Source of the DNA: Weissella minor
Lineage (GTDB): Bacteria > Bacillota > Bacilli > Lactobacillales > Lactobacillaceae
Assembly (NCBI RefSeq): GCF_001437425.1
Contig: NZ_JQCD01000024.1
Coordinates: 346,120 to 410,119, forward strand
Direction: 5' to 3'
Length of the DNA stretch: 64,000 nt
Shown: one piece after another, positions 45,486-53,425 of the stretch
Layout of the letters: each line of letters begins with the position of its first letter
Numbering within the stretch: the stretch's first letter is position 1
The notes under the pieces: generated by a model
What the model saw: only the letters and a program-made list of their open reading frames with translations
The model's database searches: none
What the model was told of the DNA's origin: nothing
Position numbers and translations under genes: made by a program

Positions 45486-45911
45486 TTAAACTTTGAATTT
45501 AGGGTCGTCCCAATTTATATCAGCTTTTTTCCCATGGAATTTATACATAATGGTATGATCCAAACTGAAATCAGGTTTGATATACACGTCATATAATCTG
45601 GTCCATGTACCCTGCTCATAATAGCGTTCCATCAATGGGACTTCTTTGTTGTTCAATAAAGTACGCTTATAGGGTTTGACTTTACCAGGTAAGTAAAAGT
45701 CAATATGCTTATATGATGTAAAGCGTTCAAAGAATTCTTTGAAAACATATTGAGATGCAACAGAAGAAAAAGTCTTTTTAATTCTCAAGGAATATACTAA
45801 CTCCCCAGAATGGTAATACATTTCATTATCTCCAACAACTTGTTTTTCAGTTGTCATCGGCATCCCTTTTGCTTGCAAATACTTCTCTATATTTTGATGT
45901 TTATTTGTCAT
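45486..45911 (-). CDS. Protein of unknown function coupled to a TarM-like glycosyltransferase
   Basis: 141 residues from ATG 45911; the ATG and the preceding stop overlap as TAATG. Soluble, mixed charge: YLQAKGMPMTTEKQVVGDNEMYYHSGELVYSL, FEFF-type aromatic stretches and DINWDDPKF at the end. No family recognised. Tight coupling suggests a subunit or modulator of the glycosyltransferase. Confidence 0.72.
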   Translation of the reverse strand: MTNKHQNIEKYLQAKGMPMTTEKQVVGDNEMYYHSGELVYSLRIKKTFSSVASQYVFKEFFERFTSYKHIDFYLPGKVKPYKRTLLNNKEVPLMERYYEQGTWTRLYDVYIKPDFSLDHTIMYKFHGKKADINWDDPKFKV

Positions 45912-47386
45912 TATAGAATCTCCATCCATCGCTTGATAAACAATTCTTGTGAGAAGTACTCACTTCTTTGCAAAATCTTTTGTTGATCAAAGTCCGAATT
46001 TATAAATGTCTCCATCGCATTTGCTAAGCTTTCGGGAGTTCTTTCTTCAGCCACAATCCCAGAGTTTGCATCAATGATATCTGCTGGACCATACTTTATA
46101 GGATAAGTAATAACCGGTGTCCCATTACTGATTGATTCCAATACATTCAGACCAAATCCTTCATAGAAACTCGTTACTAGCAGTGCATCTGACGTTTGGT
46201 AAGCTTTTTCAATGTCATCTGTTCGCCCTTGTAGGATGACTGAGTTGGTTAATCCCTCATCCTTAATAAGTTTTCTAAGTTGTGATTCCAGTTCGCCATC
46301 ACCATAAATATCAAAGATATAATCAGGATGTGTTTTGTGAAAGATACTAAAGGCTTTGATTGCATCTGGGATGTTTTTGGCTTCAGTTAGTCTTAAGACC
46401 ATGACAAAATGTTTACCTAATTTATCATAGGTGATTGTTCTCTTAGGTGTAGAGTGTGGAATTACCGTAATGTTGTTTGCAAGTGATGGTCTAACTTGCA
46501 AAATATCACGTTTCTGCTCATCAGTTAAGGTGACAATAATATCATCTACGCCAAGTAAATCGGATTCTAAGACTGTTTTAAATGATCGCTTTATTTCAAG
46601 ACTCGCTCCTAAGGGATCCTCTAAATGGACACTATGCAATTGGAAAATTCTTTTTTTAACATTTGTGTCTAGAAGTGGACGGTCTACGTATCTCGCATCT
46701 GAAATAACGACATCTGATTCATCAAGAACCTGTTTATAGAAATATGTAATTAATTTCTTTTGAGTTTTAAAAGTGACTAGTTTATCACCATCCAACAACT
46801 CAAATTTAAGGGCTTTTCCATCAGCATTTGTAATCTTAGTATGATAAAGTGTTGCATCGTTCGTTAAGTATTGGCGTTTAATAACATTGTCATCAGCATC
46901 TGTGTAATCAATTCTATTAACAAATTCATTGTTTTTTACAAAGAAAAAGACATTTGTTTTCATGGTTCCAAGTTGATAAAGTGTGAAATACTTAATATTT
47001 CCTGATTTATCTTTATTGACTCTAAATGCTGGAATACCATCTTTGAAATAGAATTGAATTGCTTTATTTTTTGGATCTGTAATCTCTATATATGTTTCAA
47101 ATGGGTCAGGAAGCATATTTTGAAGATATGTTTTCCAGCTAACAGTGGCGTTACCAGCTAATTTTTCGGCAAAATAGTCATACAAATTCAAGAAACTCGT
47201 GTTCTTTAATACACGGCCGTCGTCATAAAATTTCTGGTATAGGCTCGAATAGTTTGGATTATAATCGGATGTAATAATTTGGATATCAACATTTGCTGAA
47301 TTTAAGAGCCGTGCCCGTTCAAGCAAAGATGTTGTACGGCCACCAAACTTTTTTGGTAGTATCGTTGTAATCATTTTTATAGTCAT
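45911..47386 (-). CDS. TarM/TagE-like GT4 glycosyltransferase
   Basis: 491 residues. N-terminal DUF1975-like half (ITTILPKKFGGRTTSLLERARLL, then FLNLYDYF) and C-terminal GT-B half with MVLRLTEAKNIPDAIKAF (Arg/Lys for the donor) and FYEGFGLNVLESISNGTPV (EX7E). Same architecture as the protein at 32229-33695 but clearly divergent, so the two probably use different donors or acceptors. First gene of a two-gene unit. Ribosome site AGAGGG. Confidence 0.8.
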   Translation of the reverse strand: MTIKMITTILPKKFGGRTTSLLERARLLNSANVDIQIITSDYNPNYSSLYQKFYDDGRVLKNTSFLNLYDYFAEKLAGNATVSWKTYLQNMLPDPFETYIEITDPKNKAIQFYFKDGIPAFRVNKDKSGNIKYFTLYQLGTMKTNVFFFVKNNEFVNRIDYTDADDNVIKRQYLTNDATLYHTKITNADGKALKFELLDGDKLVTFKTQKKLITYFYKQVLDESDVVISDARYVDRPLLDTNVKKRIFQLHSVHLEDPLGASLEIKRSFKTVLESDLLGVDDIIVTLTDEQKRDILQVRPSLANNITVIPHSTPKRTITYDKLGKHFVMVLRLTEAKNIPDAIKAFSIFHKTHPDYIFDIYGDGELESQLRKLIKDEGLTNSVILQGRTDDIEKAYQTSDALLVTSFYEGFGLNVLESISNGTPVITYPIKYGPADIIDANSGIVAEERTPESLANAMETFINSDFDQQKILQRSEYFSQELFIKRWMEIL

Positions 47387-47509
47387 TATAACCCTCTAGC
47401 TTTTATCTGTTTAAACTCCTGAATTAGATATTGAAAACGGTATTTTCAATACGTATTTTAAATATACTATTCCCTGGCTATATATGTCAATTTTAGTACT
47501 AATTAGCCG

Positions 47510-47547
47510 AAAAAACCGATACCATGCGTGTTATGGTATCGGTTTTT
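47510..47547 (-). terminator. Terminator of the ABC-F/MFS unit
   Basis: AAAAACCGATACCAT-GCGTGTT-ATGGTATCGGTTTTT. Confidence 0.95.
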
Positions 47548-47567
47548 AAATTTTTATCGCCATCTAA

Positions 47568-48791
47568 CTACAATGTATAGCGCTTTAATGTGTGATTTAA
47601 GCTATAAGTACAAGCAATGATAATAAAGACTGTGGCAAATAACAAGATAAACATGTGCCAATTAACAAATTTAGCGATGTATCCCCAGAATAATGAACCA
47701 AGCGAGAGTGTTGAGACTGAGATTGTCGAATAGGCACTCAGTACCTGCCCCATATTTTTATTAGGTGTTTCATTCTGAAGAATTGGTTTTTGAATGACTT
47801 GGCTCACCCCTAGGAAGATAAATGAGAACAGCCAGATTCCAAGCATTAAGTACTTACTACTGATAAAAACCACTGGCATGAGAGATAAACCAAATAACAA
47901 GTAAGCTAAGCATAGTGTTTTTCCAGTTGTAAACATTTTTAGAAACAGAGATGCGATAAATGTTGATCCAAGCATGACACCAGCTGAATAGAATGCGGTT
48001 AGAAGACCGTAGAACGATGCGCCACCAATACTTTTAGCAATGACTAAGACGTAGACATTTAACCCACCAAACATAAAATTGGCCAGCGAACTGCCACAAC
48101 AGAGAAGCAAGATAAGTTTATTTTTATAAATCGCTTTAAATCCATCAAATAACTTTTTCTTTTCTTGCTCGACAGCAATTTTTTCATCTGTATTTTTTAC
48201 ATGGGTGTTGTCATTTGCAGGGTCCTTAATTTTATAAAATGAAACAATTGAGAGACAAAATGTTATTAAGTCAATAAACAACAAATTGATATATGACATC
48301 AGGGTGACTAGAAAGCCAGTTATGGCAGTGAATACATAATCGGCGCCATTGTAGGCGACTGACATATAAATTTCAGCTTTTGGTAAATCATGTTTATCAA
48401 CAACACTTGGAATAAAAGCATCCTGTACGGTGTAAGTGTTACTCCCGGCTGTAGCCGCAAAGAACGCGCCGATGAATATGACTATCAGCGCAGCATTCCC
48501 TAACTGCCCTTGTAAGCTCATCCCAATCATAATAACGGCCACGGACATGAGTTGTAGTAATTCTAACAACAGTAAGATTTTGCGTTTATTGTGTTTATCA
48601 ATAATTGGTCCGAATAAAAATGAAAAGAAATTAGGTACAAATAGTAAGAAGTTTAGAAACCCGACATACATGGTATTGTGCGTGACCTCAAATACATACC
48701 ATGACAGTACAAGCATATAGATAGAGTCACCACAGTTACTAATGAGGCGACCTAAAAATAGATATTTAAAATTTTCGTATTTTGTAATCAT
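47568..48791 (-). CDS. MFS transporter linked to an ABC-F ATPase
   Basis: 407 residues, about 12 membrane segments. N-terminus NFKYLFLGRLISNCGDSIYMLVLSWYVFEVT and the loop FGPIIDKHNKRKILLL (MFS motif A variant) place it in the MFS_3/macrolide-efflux-like group. It follows the ABC-F gene by 127 bases with no terminator between, the pairing known from mef-msr(D), though the order is reversed. Drug export is likely; substrate unknown. Confidence 0.82.
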   Translation of the reverse strand: MITKYENFKYLFLGRLISNCGDSIYMLVLSWYVFEVTHNTMYVGFLNFLLFVPNFFSFLFGPIIDKHNKRKILLLLELLQLMSVAVIMIGMSLQGQLGNAALIVIFIGAFFAATAGSNTYTVQDAFIPSVVDKHDLPKAEIYMSVAYNGADYVFTAITGFLVTLMSYINLLFIDLITFCLSIVSFYKIKDPANDNTHVKNTDEKIAVEQEKKKLFDGFKAIYKNKLILLLCCGSSLANFMFGGLNVYVLVIAKSIGGASFYGLLTAFYSAGVMLGSTFIASLFLKMFTTGKTLCLAYLLFGLSLMPVVFISSKYLMLGIWLFSFIFLGVSQVIQKPILQNETPNKNMGQVLSAYSTISVSTLSLGSLFWGYIAKFVNWHMFILLFATVFIIIACTYSLNHTLKRYTL

Positions 48792-48918
48792 GACTGAATC
48801 CCCATTATCAACTTAAGACTAAGTGGATTGGTTGGCTGATTCATGCTTTTGGTAAGTTCATACATATTTTTCACTTTTTCTCTAAGTTTGATAATCAATT
48901 GGACGACTTTAGATGTGT

Positions 48919-50337
48919 TCATAGTTGATTGAGGTGTTTATCTTTAATTTCAAATACTTCATCGGCCACGTCATTAACGAATTGTTGATCGTGTGAAGTG
49001 AATAAAACCATACCGGGATATCCGATAATTAAATGTTTCAATGCTTGTAAGGTATTGAAGTCCATAAAGTTCGTGGCTTCATCCAAAATAATCACGTTTG
49101 AAGGTTGTAGAAATGTACGTGCCAATAATATACGAACTCTTTCGCCACCACTTAAGACTTGGAGTGATTTCGTAAAGTCTTTATAGGCAAAACCAAGTTG
49201 TGCCAAGACAGAACGTACAAAATTAGCCGTATATTCGGTATCGCTTAGTAAATAGTCTTCGATTGATTGATCAGGTAAATCAACATACTTCAATTGTGAA
49301 TAGTTTGAAAAATTGACTTTGGGAGAAATAACTAATCCTTCACCCCGCGCTTCAATGGCCTTAAAAAATTGGGTCTTACCAACCCCATTTTTTCCAATAA
49401 TTGCAATTTTTTGATTGTTTTTAAATGAAAAATTACATGGTTCAAACAGGACGTGATCATCAACGATTAGGGAAAATTTATCGCCTAATATGGGATAAGC
49501 AGCATGCAAATTAGTCGTCTTTGTCTTTGGAAAGGTAATGCGTGTTTGTGACTCGATCTTCTTTAAGTCGCCCACGCTATCTAGACGCTTCTCAATTGAT
49601 TTCATAACTTTATTGGCTGATTTTTCGACGGTATCTTTTTGTTTGGAACTTGATAGACGATCTGGTTTGGTGTCTTTGATATTTTTGTTGTTTTTAGTCT
49701 TTCTCCTAGCCTGTGCCAAACTCGTTTGTTGCTTTTTTAAGGAGGATTCTAGACGCTGTTTTTCTTTTTGAATTTCAGCATTGGCTTTTTCAATATGTTC
49801 TTTTTCTTGTGCTTTTATTTGCAGAACATCTGACACATTGCCGGAATACAAAGTGATTGTGCCATCTTTAACCTCAATGACCTTATTAATGGTTTTATCA
49901 AGGAAAAATTGATCATGGCTAATGATGATGAGTAAACCATAATAGTATTTCAGTTCTGAAATTAACCAATTAATGCCATCACGATCTAAGTGATTTGTTG
50001 GCTCGTCAAAAGCTAGTGCTGGCATGTAGTCTCCATACAGGATTTGTGTTAAACGCTGCTTTGAGACTTCACCACCGCTTTTATGATTCGTTAAATCATC
50101 ATGATGTGGCAATTGGTCGAAGACATTGATATCACAAAAGCGTGTGATTTGACCGTTCCCTTGTGCAGGGGTTAATTGGCCTGTTAATAAACGTAATAAG
50201 GTAGTTTTTCCAGCGCCATTATCGCCTATAATACCAATTCGGTCATTCTGGTAGATTTGTAGTTCAGGAATATCTAAAACAGTCTTTCCGTCAAATTCAA
50301 TCTCAACGTCTTTTAATTTAATAGCTAATTCTTCCAT
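48919..50337 (-). CDS. ABC-F ATPase, probable antibiotic-resistance ribosome-protection protein (Msr(D)-like)
   Basis: 472 residues from ATG 50337, which follows AAAGGAG. Two ATPase domains: Walker A GDNGAGKTT and GKNGVGKTQ; Walker B FDEPTNHLD and LDEATNFMD; signatures KSGGE and LSGGE. No membrane segments. A Lys/Gln-rich linker of about 90 residues lies between the domains (about 190-280), the part that enters the ribosomal E site and reaches toward the drug site. The layout follows Msr(D) closely. A short leader ORF and competing hairpins precede it, and an MFS gene follows. Confidence 0.88.
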   Translation of the reverse strand: MEELAIKLKDVEIEFDGKTVLDIPELQIYQNDRIGIIGDNGAGKTTLLRLLTGQLTPAQGNGQITRFCDINVFDQLPHHDDLTNHKSGGEVSKQRLTQILYGDYMPALAFDEPTNHLDRDGINWLISELKYYYGLLIIISHDQFFLDKTINKVIEVKDGTITLYSGNVSDVLQIKAQEKEHIEKANAEIQKEKQRLESSLKKQQTSLAQARRKTKNNKNIKDTKPDRLSSSKQKDTVEKSANKVMKSIEKRLDSVGDLKKIESQTRITFPKTKTTNLHAAYPILGDKFSLIVDDHVLFEPCNFSFKNNQKIAIIGKNGVGKTQFFKAIEARGEGLVISPKVNFSNYSQLKYVDLPDQSIEDYLLSDTEYTANFVRSVLAQLGFAYKDFTKSLQVLSGGERVRILLARTFLQPSNVIILDEATNFMDFNTLQALKHLIIGYPGMVLFTSHDQQFVNDVADEVFEIKDKHLNQL

Positions 50338-50342
50338 GTTGT

Positions 50343-50442
50343 CTCCTTTGTGTAAGTCACAAAGAAAAATCTTTGGACTCTTTGTCAATAGTGCTTTGGC
50401 AAAGAGCTTAGCGTAACTTCGTCATATAAAAATCCGTCCTTT
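50343..50442 (-). promoter_or_regulatory. Leader-peptide attenuator before the ABC-F gene
   Basis: A five-codon ORF, MTKLR-stop, occupies 50425-50408 and is preceded by AAAGGACGG. K-L-R is a +X+ motif of the kind that stalls macrolide-bound ribosomes. Downstream, CTCTTTG (50406-50400) can pair with CAAAGAG (50384-50378), CAAAG with CTTTG next to it, and CTTTGTG (50364-50358) with CACAAAG (50352-50346), which covers part of the AAAGGAG site. These pairings exclude each other, so stalling on the leader could expose the ABC-F start. Confidence 0.7.
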
Positions 50443-50523
50443 CAAATTGTTACGACCATTTTATCATATTAAATGAAAAAATAAAGCGTTTTCTCATTTA
50501 ACTCTCATTGTAAAATGCTCAAA

Positions 50524-51123
50524 CTAGACATATTTATCAATGTTTTTGAGAATATTGAGACGTTTCGTCTCACTAATATCTTCAGCATTGAAATTCATGA
50601 CCTTACAGTCTTTGATGCCCATTTTGTTGAAAACGCCTTTTTTCAACATGTTGCCAACAGGATTTCTATATTTCAGTTTATAAATCGGATTTGGGGTTCC
50701 AATAGTTGTTAAGATGCGGACCTTAAGTTGAGTGGGTAATAATTGACGTTGTCCACTTGGTGTATCAATCTTAACTTGCCCTTTTGCCAGGACTTTATCT
50801 AAAAATCCTTTCGTCATCGCGGGCATTACTTCCCACCATATTGGGAAGAGCATGATTAATTCGTCAGATGCTTGGATTCTCTCTAGGTAGTTTTGGGATT
50901 GCTCGTCAACAAAAGGTTGTGTGCGCCAATTAATTAAATCATTCTTATGCATAATTGGATCGAATTGATCCGCATGTAAATCTATGATGTCAACAGTATC
51001 GCCACGCGCAATTAGCTTTTCTTTTAAATGTACTAAAATAGCTGCTGTAAATGCACGATTATGTTCTTCATTAAACCCTGCTGCTTGACCGTAGGGATGG
51101 TCGAATATGATTGTTGTTTTCAA
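50524..51123 (-). CDS. Flavodoxin-fold NAD(P)H oxidoreductase under MarR control
   Basis: 199 residues from TTG 51123, seven bases after AAGGAG; no ATG fits. TTIIFDHPYGQAAGFNEEHNRAF and LIMLFPIWWEVMPAMTKGFLDKVL mark the KefF/MdaB quinone-reductase-like group. It differs from the copy at 35123-35704, so it is not a recent duplicate. Divergent from a MarR gene with two matching palindromes between them. Confidence 0.84.
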   Translation of the reverse strand: MKTTIIFDHPYGQAAGFNEEHNRAFTAAILVHLKEKLIARGDTVDIIDLHADQFDPIMHKNDLINWRTQPFVDEQSQNYLERIQASDELIMLFPIWWEVMPAMTKGFLDKVLAKGQVKIDTPSGQRQLLPTQLKVRILTTIGTPNPIYKLKYRNPVGNMLKKGVFNKMGIKDCKVMNFNAEDISETKRLNILKNIDKYV

Positions 51124-51159
51124 AATATAACTCCTTGTGTACTTGGAAAAATGGATTGC

Positions 51160-51237
51160 TTGTTTAAATTGATTCCATGGAATATAATATCGAGTATACA
51201 ACTAAAGAAAAGCATGTCAATATACATTCCGAGGAAT
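51160..51237. promoter_or_regulatory. Divergent promoters with paired ATTCC palindromes
   Basis: Plus strand: TTGTTT (51160-51165), 17 bases, TATAAT (51183-51188). Minus strand: TTGACA (51220-51215), 16 bases, TATACT (51198-51193). ATTCCATGGAAT (51172-51183) and ATTCCGAGGAAT (51226-51237) are the likely MarR operators. One overlaps the plus-strand -10; the other lies upstream of the minus-strand -35. Confidence 0.75.
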
Positions 51238-51244
51238 ATTAATT

Positions 51245-51703
51245 ATGAATACAGTACAAAACAACCTATTCGATGCATTAAACACCTTCAGGCAGCACAC
51301 GGGTGAAGAGAACATACGACAAGGGATTACGGCTAGATATGCGGAAATACCAAATATAGATAAATTAAGTATCGCTGATTTAGACATTATTGAGATTATT
51401 GATAACTACCCTGATTTGCGCATTTCAGAAATTGTTTTACACACGCATTTCACCCAGAGTGCGGTTTCGAAAATTCTCAATAAACTATCTAAATATGAAT
51501 TCATTGATAAACACCAAGTGCCAGATAATAAAAAAAATACGTATATTGCCCTCACTGCGGCTGGTTCTGTTATCGCTAAAGCACACAAGGAGTTTCATCA
51601 GATGCAGGCGTATAAATTGCAACAAGCCCTGGCCCCCTACTCGGAAGCGGACTTAGCAATGTGTGCAAAAATTATTGGCACTATTAATGATGTTCGAAAT
51701 TAG
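51245..51703 (+). CDS. MarR-family regulator
   Basis: 152 residues. Winged-helix segment: LRISEIVLHTHFTQSAVSKILNKLSKYEFIDKHQVPDNKKNTYIALTAAG. It contains one cysteine near residue 139, so oxidation sensing is possible but not shown. It likely represses the divergent oxidoreductase and itself; inducers may be quinones or electrophiles. Confidence 0.85.
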   Translation: MNTVQNNLFDALNTFRQHTGEENIRQGITARYAEIPNIDKLSIADLDIIEIIDNYPDLRISEIVLHTHFTQSAVSKILNKLSKYEFIDKHQVPDNKKNTYIALTAAGSVIAKAHKEFHQMQAYKLQQALAPYSEADLAMCAKIIGTINDVRN

Positions 51704-51720
51704 TGTCATCAGCTTAATAG

Positions 51721-51757
51721 ACAAAAAAACATGTTACTAATTAGCAGTAACATGTTC
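51721..51757. terminator. Terminator between the MarR and sortase-substrate genes
   Basis: AACATGTTACT-AATTAGC-AGTAACATGTT, with T7 on the minus strand. Confidence 0.9.
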
Positions 51758-51785
51758 TTTAGCATGGATAAATTAATTTAGATGA

Positions 51786-53108
51786 TTATGCGCGCTTCTT
51801 GAATGCAAAACCTAAACCAAGTGCTGAAAGTAGTCCAGCACCAACAACGGCTAACCAACCTTGTTGGTTACTGTCTGTCTTTGGTAATTGATCAGCACTA
51901 GCGACGTTATCTGTCTTTACAACGGGATTTGCAATAACGTTAGTTGCTTGTGACTTAACCGTCTTTGTGAAGGCCGCTTTATCACTAGGCGTGATGCTTT
52001 CGGCTTCGTCATCCTCTAGATATCCCTCTAAGAAACCGTCAAGGTAAGCTTCGTACATGTCGAGTAAGTCTTCAATCTCTTCATTGGTACCATTCTTATC
52101 GGTGTAAGCCAATAGTTCCTCATACATAGCAACTGGGTTATTATAGAATTGATCCAATAGTGCATCAAAGTCTGCATCACTTAGTGCTTCAAAGTATTCA
52201 TCACTGAATTCATCAAGTTGAGCAGCTTGTTCAATTAAGTTGTTCAAATAGTTTGTATGCTTATCAATGATTGCTTGATGGTCAACCTTTTGACCATTTT
52301 TCTTCTCAATAACCTTAGGCTTCTCAGTCTTAGGTGCTTCAGTCTTAGGCTTCTCAGTCTTAGGTGCTTCAGTCTTAGGCTTCTCAGTCTTAGGTGCTTC
52401 AGTCTTAGGCTTTTCAGTCTTAGGTTCTTCAACCTTAGGCTCTTCGGCCTTAGGTTCCTCAGTCTTAGGTTCTTCGACCTTAGGCTCCTCAGTCTTAGGC
52501 TCTTCAGTTGTTGTACCATCTAACACAGCTTGGTATTGCGCTCGTAATGCTTCGTATTCAGGGATTAAACTTCTGAATTCTTCAGCGCCCCACCAGCCAT
52601 TGCGCTCAGCGGAATCAGCTGAGTCGCTAATAGTATTAATACGAGATGTGAGCGTTTTAATAGAGCTTTCTAAAACTTTAACAGTGTTTCCATGAGCCCA
52701 TTCAGATTCAGGCAGAGCAAGTGTTTCATTGAAACTGCTAAGGTTATCATTAAAGAAATCTTGACTGGTTTTTAAGAATTTTTGGTCATCTTCGTACATT
52801 AGACGATTAGATTGCTCCATTCGAGCCTTAGATTCTGCATCTGCATCTTCTACAGCTGCCGGCTTAACTTCAGAAGTAGTTGTTTCAGCCTTTTCAGTCT
52901 CTTTGGCTTGGTTTGCTTCAGTTTTCTCAGTCTCTTTGACTTGATCTAATTTAACTGTAGATGAAGCTTCTGAAGATGCATCCTTTGTCACAGCTGTGTC
53001 CGCGTTTGCATTTGGTGCAACGCTATCTGCTTGTACTTGATTATCTTGTTGGGCGATGGCCAAAGTAGCTAATGCGGCACTTGCAAATAATAATGATTTC
53101 TTGTTCAT
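51786..53108 (-). CDS. Sortase-anchored surface protein with Pro/Lys/Glu repeats
   Basis: 440 residues. Signal peptide of about 27 residues (KKSLLFASAALATLAIA, cleaved near QVQA-DS). Then an acidic, Thr/Lys/Glu-rich region, a helical domain (about 90-195), a strictly periodic five-residue repeat (about 200-265; PK every five residues, as in TEEPK/TEKPK/TEAPK) that would form an extended wall-spanning stalk, a second acidic helical domain and the anchor LPKTD plus membrane span and KKRA. The anchor has Asp instead of Gly. Lys is mostly AAG, as in the first surface protein. Adhesin or wall-linker role is inferred. Confidence 0.9.
   Translation of the reverse strand: MNKKSLLFASAALATLAIAQQDNQVQADSVAPNANADTAVTKDASSEASSTVKLDQVKETEKTEANQAKETEKAETTTSEVKPAAVEDADAESKARMEQSNRLMYEDDQKFLKTSQDFFNDNLSSFNETLALPESEWAHGNTVKVLESSIKTLTSRINTISDSADSAERNGWWGAEEFRSLIPEYEALRAQYQAVLDGTTTEEPKTEEPKVEEPKTEEPKAEEPKVEEPKTEKPKTEAPKTEKPKTEAPKTEKPKTEAPKTEKPKVIEKKNGQKVDHQAIIDKHTNYLNNLIEQAAQLDEFSDEYFEALSDADFDALLDQFYNNPVAMYEELLAYTDKNGTNEEIEDLLDMYEAYLDGFLEGYLEDDEAESITPSDKAAFTKTVKSQATNVIANPVVKTDNVASADQLPKTDSNQQGWLAVVGAGLLSALGLGFAFKKRA
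52310..52510 (-). repeat. 30-bp and 15-bp tandem repeats coding the Pro/Lys/Glu stalk
   Basis: Units alternate AGTCTTAGGCTTCTC and AGTCTTAGGTGCTTC on the plus strand: three near-identical 30-bp units, then 15-bp variants. All changes keep the frame, so the stalk length can vary by slippage without breaking the gene. Confidence 0.88.
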
Positions 53109-53380
53109 ATCCTAACTCCTTTAGTTTTTAAAAATGTTTTAAGAAACAAGTTAATTATAACAAATCAATACCGAATGAACATAGATTATATACAATTGGG
53201 TCAAAAACGCTTACTTTGTAACGAGGTGATTTTATAGATAGTATATTAAAATCATTGATTTTTATATTTTTTAAAATTAATTAACGTAGATTGGGTGTCA
53301 AGACAGTGATTTGGCGTAACAAAAGATGAATAAGTGTTTTATACAAAAAGTAAGCATTAAAAATCTGGATTGATATGACT

Positions 53381-53416
53381 AAAAAACAGGCCACCAATAG
53401 TTGGTAGCCTGTTTAA
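53381..53416 (-). terminator. Terminator of the Mef-like gene
   Basis: AAACAGGC.ACCAA and TTGGT.GCCTGTTT with T6 on the minus strand. The stretch 53109-53380 upstream of the surface-protein gene is AT-rich, with no gene seen. Confidence 0.9.
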
Positions 53417-53425
53417 TGTGTTGAT

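Noticed and set aside
52244-52523. Leu/Arg- and Leu/Cys/Phe-rich open frames on both strands over the stalk repeats
   Set aside because: By-products of the 15-bp repeat period in other frames; the sortase-substrate frame has signal peptide and anchor.
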